Below, in pieces: positions 56,928 through 64,000 of a stretch of 64,000 nt of DNA (within the stretch, counting starts at the first letter, position 1; each line of letters opens with the position of its first letter). The stretch covers positions 27,156 through 91,155 of the forward strand of contig NZ_JAGGPM010000027.1 of NCBI RefSeq assembly GCF_018613835.1, read 5' to 3'. The position numbers and the translations under genes are program-made. This DNA comes from Arthrobacter sp. ISL-5 (GTDB lineage: Bacteria; Actinomycetota; Actinomycetes; Actinomycetales; Micrococcaceae). The notes beneath the pieces are model-generated. The model saw only the letters and a program-made list of their open reading frames with translations, searched no databases and was not told the DNA's origin.

Positions 56928-58459
56928 GTCATCGCCTTCGTTGTATGTGCCGTCTTGGCAGTGGTCTTGGGGGCGGCCGCGGCGGCGCGCCAGAGGTGCA
57001 TCGTGGCATAGGACCGCCACGGGCTGACCTCGCTGAAATCGGATGTCGCCGCCGCGCTATTTGCGCCGGCACCTTGTCCGCCGGCATCCTGTGTGGCAGC
57101 ACCCGGTACGGAAAGGGCGCGGACTCCGTTGCGCACGGCGGCGTCGTTGGCCAGGAAAACATCCGGAGCGCCGATCACCCGCATCGCGACATACCCCACC
57201 GTCCAGGGTCCCACCCCCGCCACGGGCAGGAGCTTTGCGCGCAGGCCGGGCAGGTCATCCCCGTACCCCAATTCCAGGTCCCCTGTAGCAAGGGCCTGGG
57301 CGGTCGCCACGAGTGATTCTATTCTGCGCCGCGGCCCGCGCAGCAGTTCCCCGCCCGTCGCGGCGATCTGCGCCGGGGTGGGGAACAGCCGGTCGAGCCC
57401 CTCGGCGGCCACCATGCTGGGGCTGCCGGCTGCGGACAGCTGCGTGAGTGCCGTCCGCGCCGCGGCCACCGTGATCTGCTGGCCGATCATCGCGCGGATC
57501 AGGAGTTCCTGCGGGTCCAGGGCGCCGGGCATGCGGATGCCGGGAGCGGAGGCCACCTCCGCCGCCAGCCGGGGGTCCGCGGCCAGCGCGCTGTCGATGG
57601 CCACAGGATCGGCGTCGAGGTCGAAAAGCCGCCGGACGCGGCTCAGCAGTGCCGGGAGATCCCGCAGGTCCACCGCGCCGATGGTGAGGACCAGCGGCCG
57701 GCCGGGAGCGCCGGCGTCGTAATCCACCCGAAAGCGGGCGTCGCCGTGCGGGAGACTGAGCGAGCGCGCGTAGGAAACCGGCGTTCCTGCCTCGATCCCC
57801 GGGATGGCGCGGACCGCCAGGAAACTGAAGATGCCGGGATCGAACGGTTCGCGGTAGGGAAGATTCAGCGTAAGGGCTGTGCTGGCCGCCGGGGACAGGT
57901 GGTGGCGGGCGGTGCCGCGCAGGGCGGTCGGCGTCATGTCGAACACCTCGCCCACGGTCTCATTGAACTGGCGCACGCTGCTGAAGCCGGCGGCAAAGGC
58001 GACGTCAGCGAGTTTCATGGGCGTGGACACCAGCAGCGTGCGGGCGGTCTGCGCCCTGCTGGCCCGGGCGAGGGACAGTGGACCGGCACCGAGTTCATGG
58101 CTGAGGATCCGGTTCAGTTGCCGGGATGAATACCCCAGGCGCGCGGCCAGGCCCTCCACGCCGTCGCGGTTGATGACGCCGTCGTTGATGAGCCGCATGG
58201 CGCGGCCGGCAATGTCGGAGCGGATGTTCCAGGCAGGCGTTCCCGGCACTGCTTCGGGCAGGCATCGCTTGCAGGCGCGGTAGCCGGCGTCGTGGGCCGC
58301 AGCCGAGGTTTCGTAGAAGGTGACGTTCTCGGCTTTCGGCGTCCTGGCCGGGCACGACGGCCGGCAGTAGATGCCCGTGGTCCGCACCGCCGTGTAGAAC
58401 TGCCCGTCGAAACGGGTGTCCCGCGCATCGATTGCGCGGTAGCGCTGCCAAAAGTCCAT
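56924..58459 (-). CDS. Ada-AlkA fusion: alkylation sensor-regulator and 3-methyladenine glycosylase
   Basis: Three domains in 511 residues join damage sensing and repair. Residues 1-80 are the Ada zinc domain, with cysteines in '[20 protein letters not shown]' and '[13 protein letters not shown]' (the first accepts methyl from phosphotriesters). Residues 90-190 are an AraC-type DNA-binding domain ('[20 protein letters not shown]'). Residues 200-490 are AlkA, with the HhH '[20 protein letters not shown]' and catalytic Asp in '[12 protein letters not shown]'. The segment '[20 protein letters not shown]' near residue 460 looks like a lineage-specific insertion, and the C-terminus is an Ala/Thr/Lys tail. 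It overlaps ogt, forming an adaptive-response operon. Confidence 0.93.
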   Translation of the reverse strand: MDFWQRYRAIDARDTRFDGQFYTAVRTTGIYCRPSCPARTPKAENVTFYETSAAAHDAGYRACKRCLPEAVPGTPAWNIRSDIAGRAMRLINDGVINRDGVEGLAARLGYSSRQLNRILSHELGAGPLSLARASRAQTARTLLVSTPMKLADVAFAAGFSSVRQFNETVGEVFDMTPTALRGTARHHLSPAASTALTLNLPYREPFDPGIFSFLAVRAIPGIEAGTPVSYARSLSLPHGDARFRVDYDAGAPGRPLVLTIGAVDLRDLPALLSRVRRLFDLDADPVAIDSALAADPRLAAEVASAPGIRMPGALDPQELLIRAMIGQQITVAAARTALTQLSAAGSPSMVAAEGLDRLFPTPAQIAATGGELLRGPRRRIESLVATAQALATGDLELGYGDDLPGLRAKLLPVAGVGPWTVGYVAMRVIGAPDVFLANDAAVRNGVRALSVPGAATQDAGGQGAGANSAAATSDFSEVSPWRSYATMHLWRAAAAAPKTTAKTAHTTKAMT

Positions 58460-58531
58460 GAACCCATCCTGCCAGCCGCCACGGGGCAGGGCTAGCGGAA
58501 ATCGGACATGGCCGTGGGCGGGCGGACGTGC

Positions 58532-58619
58532 TGCCGGACTGGCCCAGTTTTGCGGCGACGGCCCGGCCGCCCAGGGCGCTGTTCCGCCGGCGGGGATTCA
58601 AAACCGGGCCAGTCCGGCA
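58532..58619. repeat. 88-bp element with 20-bp inverted ends
   Basis: 'tgccggactggcccagtttt' (58532-58551) and 'aaaaccgggccagtccggca' (58600-58619) are inverted copies with one mismatch. The 48 bases between are GC-rich and partly self-complementary. It lies between the divergent ada-alkA and mpg genes, 39 bases before the mpg start. Confidence 0.8.
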
Positions 58620-58658
58620 TCCAAACCCCGTGCCCCGGTCGTTCGGTAGAGTCTGACC

Positions 58659-59315
58659 ATGACCGTCAACAGCAGACCGTCCGTGCCGGAGGCCCGTGTG
58701 CGGGAAGTGCTGTCCGGCGATGCCCGGGAGATCGCTCCGCTGCTGCTGGGGGCAATCCTCACCCACGACACCACTGACGGGCCGGTCTCCGTGCGGCTCA
58801 CCGAGGTTGAGGCCTACATGGGGCCCGGTGACTCCCTGCATCCGGACCCCGGCTCCCACACCTTCCGCGGCCCCACACGCCGGAACGCGCCGATGTTCGG
58901 CCCGGCGGGACACCTTTACGTCTATTTCACGTATGGCATGCACTACTGCGCCAACATCGTCTGCGGACCGCCCGGACACGCGTCCGCCGTCCTGCTGCGC
59001 GCCGGTGAGGTGGTGGCCGGCCGGGACGCTGCGCTGGTGAGGCGGCCGACGTCGAAATCGGCCCGGGACCTTGCCAGCGGTCCGGCCCGGCTGGCCTTTG
59101 CCCTCGGCCTGACGACGGCGGACAGCGGACGCGACGCGCTGAGCGCTCCCTTCGGGCTGCAGCTTCCGCCGGCTCCCGCCGCGGATATCAGCTCCGGACC
59201 CAGGGTTGGCGTCTCCGGGGACGGCGGATCACACGACTACCCCTGGCGGTTTTGGCTGACCGGCGACCCCACTGTCTCCCGCTACAAGGCGGCGAAGATC
59301 CGTTCTGCGCACTAA
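58659..59315 (+). CDS. DNA-3-methyladenine glycosylase, Mpg/AAG family
   Basis: This 218-residue glycosylase removes 3-methyladenine and other alkylated purines. Conserved are 'LLLGAILTHDTTDGPVSVRL', 'TEVEAYMGPGDSLHPDPGSH' (with the catalytic Glu), 'GPTRRNAPMFGPAGHLYVYF' and 'TYGMHYCANIVCG'. It is unrelated in fold to the AlkA domain encoded next to it, so the cluster carries two different glycosylases for similar lesions. ATG 58659 follows TAGAGT (58647-58652) by six bases, suggesting a leaderless transcript. The 88-bp inverted element lies directly upstream. Confidence 0.93.
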   Translation: MTVNSRPSVPEARVREVLSGDAREIAPLLLGAILTHDTTDGPVSVRLTEVEAYMGPGDSLHPDPGSHTFRGPTRRNAPMFGPAGHLYVYFTYGMHYCANIVCGPPGHASAVLLRAGEVVAGRDAALVRRPTSKSARDLASGPARLAFALGLTTADSGRDALSAPFGLQLPPAPAADISSGPRVGVSGDGGSHDYPWRFWLTGDPTVSRYKAAKIRSAH

Positions 59316-59339
59316 GTTTCGGCGCAGTAGGCTTGACGC

Positions 59340-59897
59340 GTGAACCAGCGCGAACAAGCCCCCGCCCCCAAAACCGTCCCCGTGGACGAGCTGATCAGCA
59401 GCCTCTGCGCCACCGTGCCGGACTACCCGAAACCCGGGATCATGTTCAAGGACCTGACTCCCGTGTTTGCCGACGGCGGGGCGTTGCGGGCCGTCGTGGA
59501 CGCCCTGGTGGAACCCTTCAAGGGGCAGTTTGATGCCGTGGCCGGAGTCGAGGCCCGTGGGTTCCTGCTCGCCGCCGCGGCGGCCTATGCCACCGGAACG
59601 GGCGTGATCACCGTGCGGAAGGCGGGCAAGCTGCCCCGCGAGGTGTTCGCGGAGGACTACGCCCTGGAATACGGCACGTCCACGCTCGAACTGCACACCA
59701 CCGATCTTGCCCGCGGCAGCCGCGTGCTGATCCTGGACGACGTCCTCGCCACGGGCGGCACCCTCGGCGCTGCGGCGCGGCTGTTCGAGCGCTGCGGCGT
59801 CCACGTCTCCGGCGTGGGCGTGGTCATGGAGCTCGGGGAACTGCGCGGGCGCTCGGCACTCGCCGGGCACCGCGTGCGCTCCCTGCTGCGCCTGTAG
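59340..59897 (+). CDS. apt: Adenine phosphoribosyltransferase
   Basis: Apt salvages adenine to AMP using PRPP. The PRPP-binding motif is 'RVLILDDVLATGGTLGAAAR' (about residues 129-148). 'PDYPKPGIMFKDLTPVFADG' and 'DAVAGVEARGFLLAAAAAYA' give the adenine-type signature, and 'TVRKAGKLPREVFAEDYALE' is also typical. The length of 185 residues is normal. GTG 59340 lies six bases after TAGGCT (59328-59333), another leaderless start. It runs after mpg by 24 bases but appears to have its own promoter. Confidence 0.95.
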   Translation: MNQREQAPAPKTVPVDELISSLCATVPDYPKPGIMFKDLTPVFADGGALRAVVDALVEPFKGQFDAVAGVEARGFLLAAAAAYATGTGVITVRKAGKLPREVFAEDYALEYGTSTLELHTTDLARGSRVLILDDVLATGGTLGAAARLFERCGVHVSGVGVVMELGELRGRSALAGHRVRSLLRL

Positions 59898-60015
59898 CAC
59901 CGGCCATGCTGCCACGGGTCATGCCCCACCGGCAGCCGCAGCCGCCACTGCAGCCATGTCCACCAAAATGGTTGTAGAATGGACGGTCTGTCTTTTGCGA
60001 TAGGGGAACGTCTAG

Positions 60016-62244
60016 ATGCACGACGCCGAATTGGCCCACGAACGGGCCTATGTTGCCGGTTTGTATGCACGGCTTGATGAATTGCGCGCCGAAAAGCGCA
60101 CCCAGTTGGCGCAGGTTCGCCGTGCCGGTGCCGTGGGCACCATGCAGAACGTTTCCGAGCGCGACGCCTTCGCAGCCCTCTACGAGGACCGCCTGGCACA
60201 GCTCGACGCCGTCGACGACCGCCTGGTCTTCGGGCGGCTTGACCTCGACTCCGGCGAGGCGCAGTACATCGGCCGCATCGGACTGACCACCGAGGACCTG
60301 GTCCGGCTCATGGTGGACTGGCGCGCGCCTGAGGCCGGGCACTTCTACCAGGCCACCGCGTTCGACCGCCAAGGAGTGCGCCGGCGGCGGCACCTGATCC
60401 TCCAGGGCCGCCAGGTCAAGGCCATCGAGGACGACGTCCTCGATGCCGACATGCTCGCCGACTCCGAGTCCCTGCAGGGCGAGGGCGCGCTGCTTGCCGC
60501 CCTGAACTCCAGGCGCACCGGCCGGATGTCGGACATCGTCGGCACCATCCAGTCCGAGCAGGACCGCATCATCCGCTCCTCAATCTCCGGGGCCCTCGTG
60601 GTCCAGGGCGGGCCGGGCACCGGAAAAACCGCCGTCGCCCTCCACCGCGCCGCCTATCTGCTCTATACCCACCGCGACCGGCTCAAGACCGCCGGCGTCC
60701 TGCTCGTGGGACCGTCGTCGTCGTTCATGAAGTACATCGAACGGGTCCTCCCGTCGCTGGGCGAGACTGGCGTGGTGATGGCCAGCCTTGGCAGGCTGAT
60801 GCCGGGCATCAATGCCGTGCCTGAGCCCGAGGCGGACATTGCCGCCATCAAGGGGCGGCTGGACATGGCCGATGTCATAGCCAATGCCGTGGCCAACCGG
60901 CAGCGCATCCCCGCGGAGAACCGCATCCTGGAAGTTGACGGGCGCAAGCTTGTGCTCACGCCGCGCCAGGTCCGCCGCGCCCGGGAACGTGCCCGCTCCA
61001 CCGGAAAGCCCCACAACGAGGCCCGCGTCACCTTCGTCAAGATCCTCCTGCGTGAACTGACGGAGCAGATGACGGAACTGGTGGAAGCCGGCAGCATCGG
61101 CAACAACGCCGACCGCTCCTACCTCGCCGAGGACGTCCGCACGGCCCGGGACGTGCGCGTGGCGCTCAATCTCTGCTGGATGCCCATGACGCCGGAAAAG
61201 CTGGTCAGCGAACTGCTGAGCAAGCCCGCGATCCTGGAAGCCTGCACGCCCAAGCTCACCGCACGGGAGCGCGAGCTGCTGCTGCGCGCCCCTGACGCGC
61301 CGTGGACCGAGTCCGATGTTCCACTGCTCGACGAGGCAGCAGAGCTCCTCGGCGAGCTCGATGCCGCCGCCGGCCGCGGGCTCGCCCAGCAGGAGCACGA
61401 CCGCGCCCGCGACCTGGCCAATGCCCGGCAGACGCTGGTCAACATGGAGACCGCCGGCGTCGATGTCCTGATGTCGGCCGAGGAACTCGTTGAGCAGAAC
61501 CAGGAGCGCGAGGCCCGGCTGACGGCAGCCGAGCGCGCCACCAGCGACCGCACGTGGGCGTTCGGCCACATCGTGGTCGACGAGGCGCAGGAGCTGTCTC
61601 CCATGCAGTGGCGCCTCCTGGTCCGCCGCTGCCCGCTGAAATCCTTCACCATCGTGGGGGACATCGCGCAGACCAGCTCCGTGGCGGGCGCAAATTCGTG
61701 GCAGGGCGCCCTTGCGCCGCTGTTCGGCGACCGCTGGCAGCTTGAGGAACTTACGGTCAACTACCGGACGCCGTCGCAGGTTGCCGAGGCCGCCGCCCGC
61801 ATGGCCAACGCCGCCGGCCTCGTGGTGTCCGCGCCCAAGGCGGTCCGGGAAGGCCGCTGGTCGCCCATCATCGACCGGGTGGAGCCGGGCAGCCTGGTGA
61901 GCCGGCTCGTGGAGGTCCTTCCGGACGAGCTGGACGCGCTCGACGGCGGACTGCTCGCCGTGATTGCCGACGGTGACCTCCTCAACGAAGCAACCGCGGC
62001 GCTGCGCGCCGTCTACGGCCGCCGCATCGGGACAGGTGCCGGCAGCTACGAACAGGACGTCGTGGTGATCAGCCCCCGGGAAGCCAAGGGACTGGAATTC
62101 GACGGCGTTGTGGTTCTGGAACCATCGGCGATGCTGAACCACGAACACGGCAGGGTGGGAGACCTCTACGTGGCCATGACCCGGCCCACGCAGCGGCTCC
62201 GGCTGATCGCGGGCGCGGGCATTCCGGCTGGCATCGAACGCTGA
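60016..62244 (+). CDS. HelD/HelR-type RNA polymerase-associated ATPase
   Basis: This superfamily 1 ATPase of 742 residues belongs to the actinobacterial HelD/HelR class, which removes stalled RNA polymerase from DNA and in some species protects against rifamycins. The long N-terminal coiled coil ('ARLDELRAEKRTQLAQVRRA', residues 15-35) enters the polymerase channel in known structures. Walker A is 'VVQGGPGTGKTAVALHRAAY' (about residues 195-214), Walker B 'HIVVDEAQELSPMQWRLLVR', and later motifs include 'VNYRTPSQVAEAA' and 'VVVISPREAKGLEFDGVVVL'. TAGAAT at 59975-59980 is a likely -10. No rifamycin-associated element was recognised upstream. ATG 60016 has AGGGGAA before it. Confidence 0.9.
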   Translation: MHDAELAHERAYVAGLYARLDELRAEKRTQLAQVRRAGAVGTMQNVSERDAFAALYEDRLAQLDAVDDRLVFGRLDLDSGEAQYIGRIGLTTEDLVRLMVDWRAPEAGHFYQATAFDRQGVRRRRHLILQGRQVKAIEDDVLDADMLADSESLQGEGALLAALNSRRTGRMSDIVGTIQSEQDRIIRSSISGALVVQGGPGTGKTAVALHRAAYLLYTHRDRLKTAGVLLVGPSSSFMKYIERVLPSLGETGVVMASLGRLMPGINAVPEPEADIAAIKGRLDMADVIANAVANRQRIPAENRILEVDGRKLVLTPRQVRRARERARSTGKPHNEARVTFVKILLRELTEQMTELVEAGSIGNNADRSYLAEDVRTARDVRVALNLCWMPMTPEKLVSELLSKPAILEACTPKLTARERELLLRAPDAPWTESDVPLLDEAAELLGELDAAAGRGLAQQEHDRARDLANARQTLVNMETAGVDVLMSAEELVEQNQEREARLTAAERATSDRTWAFGHIVVDEAQELSPMQWRLLVRRCPLKSFTIVGDIAQTSSVAGANSWQGALAPLFGDRWQLEELTVNYRTPSQVAEAAARMANAAGLVVSAPKAVREGRWSPIIDRVEPGSLVSRLVEVLPDELDALDGGLLAVIADGDLLNEATAALRAVYGRRIGTGAGSYEQDVVVISPREAKGLEFDGVVVLEPSAMLNHEHGRVGDLYVAMTRPTQRLRLIAGAGIPAGIER

Positions 62245-62343
62245 GATAGTTCCGGGCCTGGTCCGGGCGCCCGTGGTCGGCTCTGATGACGGGCGCCTGG
62301 TGCACTGACGCCAGGTGCCGCCGATCCTGCTAACTTAGAAGGC

Positions 62344-63657
62344 GTGTCACACCTAAACGACCTCGAATCCCAGCAGAACGACCCCAGCTTCGCCAACGTA
62401 TGGCAGGAGCTCAAATGGCGCGGCCTTGTCCACGTGTCCACCGATGAGGTGGAACTGGAGAAACTCCTCGCCGGGGACCCGGTCACGTATTACTGCGGGT
62501 TCGACCCCACCGCCCCGAGCCTTCACCTGGGTAACCTGGTCCAGCTGCTCCTCATGAGGCGCCTTCAGCTGGCAGGCCACAAACCCCTTGGCCTCGTGGG
62601 CGGCTCCACGGGCCTGATCGGTGACCCGCGGCCGACGGCGGAGCGCACCCTGAACACAAAGGACACAGTTTCCGAGTGGGTGGGCTACCTGCAGGCCCAG
62701 GTCCGGCGGTTCCTCAGCTTCGACGGCGCCAACGCCGCCCGCATGGTGAACAACCTTGACTGGACCGCGCCGCTGAGCGCAATCGACTTCCTGCGCGAGA
62801 TCGGAAAGCACTTCCGCGTGAGCACAATGCTGCGCAAGGATGCCGTCGCATCGCGCCTCAGCTCCGACGAGGGCATCAGCTACACGGAGTTCAGCTACCA
62901 GATCCTGCAGGGAATGGACTACCTGCAGCTCTACCGCGACTACGGCTGCGTGCTGCAGACCGGCGGATCCGATCAGTGGGGAAACCTGACGAGCGGCACG
63001 GAACTCATCCGCAAGGTGGAAGGCAAGACCGTCCACGCGCTCGGCACCCCGCTCATCACCAACGCCGACGGGACCAAGTTCGGCAAGAGCGAAGGCAACG
63101 CCATCTGGCTGGATCCTGCCATGTGCAGCCCCTACGCCTTCTACCAGTTCTGGCTGAACACCGCCGATGCCGACGTTGTTGACCGGCTCAAGGTCTTCAC
63201 CTTCCTGAGCCGCGCCGAGATCGAGGCGCTTGCGGTGTCCGTTGCCGAACGTCCCTTTGCCCGCGAGGGCCAGCGCAAGCTCGCATACGAGGTGACCTCC
63301 CTGGTGCACGGCGTCGAAGCCACTGAAAAGGTCATCGCGGCGTCGGCTGCGGTGTTCGGCAATGGCGACCTGACTGCGCTGGACGAGCAGACTCTCGCCG
63401 CGGCGACATCAGAGCTTCCGTCGGCCGCGGTTGACGGGGCCGGCCTGGGGATCATTGATCTGCTGGTTGCGTCAGGGTTGTCTGACAGCAAGTCCGCCGC
63501 GCGCAGGATCGTTGGCGAGGGCGGGGCGTATGTCAACAACGCCAAGGTATCCGACCCGGATGCCGTGATACCCCGGTCCGAGCTGCTGCACGGCAAATAC
63601 CTGCTGTTGCGCAGGGGCAAAAAGAACCTGGCCACAGTGCAGGTATCGGGCAGCTAG
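62344..63657 (+). CDS. tyrS: Tyrosine--tRNA ligase
   Basis: TyrS is a class I synthetase of 437 residues. The HIGH-type motif is in 'TAPSLHLGNLVQLLLMRRLQ' (HLGN, about residue 57) and the KMSKS-type in 'GTKFGKSEGNAIWLDPA' (KFGKS, near residue 242). 'YQILQGMDYLQLYRDYGCVL' and 'QTGGSDQWGNLTSGTELIRK' bind tyrosine. A C-terminal S4 RNA-binding domain follows ('LLVASGLSDSKSAARRIVGE'). GTG 62344 lies seven bases after TAACTT (62331-62336), so it is probably leaderless. tyrS lies directly before the presumed rRNA operon. Confidence 0.97.
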   Translation: MSHLNDLESQQNDPSFANVWQELKWRGLVHVSTDEVELEKLLAGDPVTYYCGFDPTAPSLHLGNLVQLLLMRRLQLAGHKPLGLVGGSTGLIGDPRPTAERTLNTKDTVSEWVGYLQAQVRRFLSFDGANAARMVNNLDWTAPLSAIDFLREIGKHFRVSTMLRKDAVASRLSSDEGISYTEFSYQILQGMDYLQLYRDYGCVLQTGGSDQWGNLTSGTELIRKVEGKTVHALGTPLITNADGTKFGKSEGNAIWLDPAMCSPYAFYQFWLNTADADVVDRLKVFTFLSRAEIEALAVSVAERPFAREGQRKLAYEVTSLVHGVEATEKVIAASAAVFGNGDLTALDEQTLAAATSELPSAAVDGAGLGIIDLLVASGLSDSKSAARRIVGEGGAYVNNAKVSDPDAVIPRSELLHGKYLLLRRGKKNLATVQVSGS

Positions 63658-63673
63658 CACCACAATCCCTTCA

Positions 63674-63722
63674 TTGCACGCTCCTCCGCAGCCGATTTGC
63701 ACGGCCGCGGGGGAGCGTGTAA
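63674..63722. terminator. Hairpin after tyrS
   Basis: A long stem pairs 63674-63693 with 63703-63722 (core CACGCTCC / GGAGCGTG) with one or two mismatches. No strong U-tract follows ('tgtcttct'), so termination may be only partial. Confidence 0.65.
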
Positions 63723-64000
63723 TGTCTTCTGAGTCGCCGCCGCTGAGTGGTGACAAACCCCCTTCACTGAGAAGCAATTCTTCATGTGCAAAGCACTGAA
63801 TGAAGAAAAGCTTCCAATGGTGCTGGGCGGATTCGTTTCACGGAAGTGAATATCGGGAAAACAACCCGGATTTGCAAAGTGAAAATGAATGAAATAAGCT
63901 ATAAACATCGCAGCGAAGAAATGCGAAACAAAAGAAATTAGCGAATTGAATCGCAAATTGTTTCGAGAAGTATTCGAATGTGTCTGTTGTTTGAGAACTC
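63723..64000 (+). promoter_or_regulatory. rrn: Probable rRNA operon promoter and leader
   Basis: From 63723 the DNA turns AT-rich and has no coding frame on the plus strand. The window ends with 'gttgtttgagaactc' (63986-64000), which matches the boxA-containing leader of actinobacterial rrn operons (known to continue with 'aatag'). A 16S gene is expected within the next few hundred bases. Confidence 0.7.

Noticed and set aside
63962..63982. LexA-like 'tcgagaagtattcga' near the rrn leader
   Set aside because: The half-sites do not match TCGAAC-N4-GTTCGA in spacing or sequence and the context is an rRNA leader.

Overview
The window looks like the chromosome of a high-GC actinobacterium of the Arthrobacter/Pseudarthrobacter group (Micrococcaceae). 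The evidence is GC-rich DNA with frequent GTG and TTG starts, the order ftsK-pgsA-cinA-clgR-DUF3046-recA-recX-miaB-miaA-dapF-hflX-dinG-lexA-LysM-his, a mycothiol-dependent enzyme family, actinobacterial LexA boxes, and many leaderless starts of the form TANNNT-N6/7-RTG. No tRNA gene, insertion sequence, prophage or CRISPR array was seen. The region reads as core chromosome.

Layout. 1-5.5 kb: the ftsK 3' end, phospholipid synthesis (pgsA), a CinA-family protein, the ClgR regulator, a MarR regulator, DUF3046, and the recA-recX repair pair under a LexA box. 5.5-15.2 kb: tRNA modification (miaB, miaA), dapF, an rRNA-type methyltransferase, hflX, the dinG helicase, and lexA facing a LysM cell-envelope gene across two LexA boxes. 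15.2-21.6 kb: hisC-hisB-hisH-(small membrane protein)-priA, then SseB, MFS and DUF1844 genes. 21.6-25 kb: infC-rpmI-rplT and a SpoU/TrmH methyltransferase. infC starts at ATT and is preceded by an attenuator-like hairpin. 25-31 kb: a GlsB membrane protein, a cation diffusion facilitator, an MFS exporter, a Nudix hydrolase and a damaged metN in front of intact metI and metQ. 31-37.5 kb: a LexA-boxed Rv2578c-type radical SAM gene, a SIMPL protein, an HEXXH membrane protein and pheST. 37.5-46 kb: a phosphopantetheinyl transferase facing an operon of a Pls/PosA-type single-module NRPS and an M1 metallopeptidase, then a quinone oxidoreductase and a fatty-acid desaturase. 46-55 kb: the complete arginine operon argCJBDFRGH behind ARG-box-like repeats. 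55-64 kb: a PdxH-like oxidase, a mycothiol-dependent enzyme, an alkylation-repair cluster (ogt, ada-alkA, mpg), apt, a HelD-type ATPase, tyrS, and at the right edge what looks like the leader of an rRNA operon.

Three signals stand out. (1) Short imperfect tandem repeats, mostly 13-19 bp (up to 30 bp), sit at gene 3' ends again and again. They often contain the stop codon, so each copy carries another stop (ftsK, recA, metQ, the PPTase and the desaturase). In other genes they form the last residues (pgsA, hisH, argF, ogt and others). (2) The NRPS adenylation pocket, read by eye, gives D-A-E-S-I-G-T-V-V-K, close to a lysine code. Its operon partner is an HEXXH-X18-E aminopeptidase, which together suggests a poly-lysine-like isopeptide synthesis and turnover system. 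(3) metN has lost its N-terminus and its Walker B aspartate, while metI and metQ look intact.

All calls come from reading the sequence. No database search was run, and regulatory sites are predictions.
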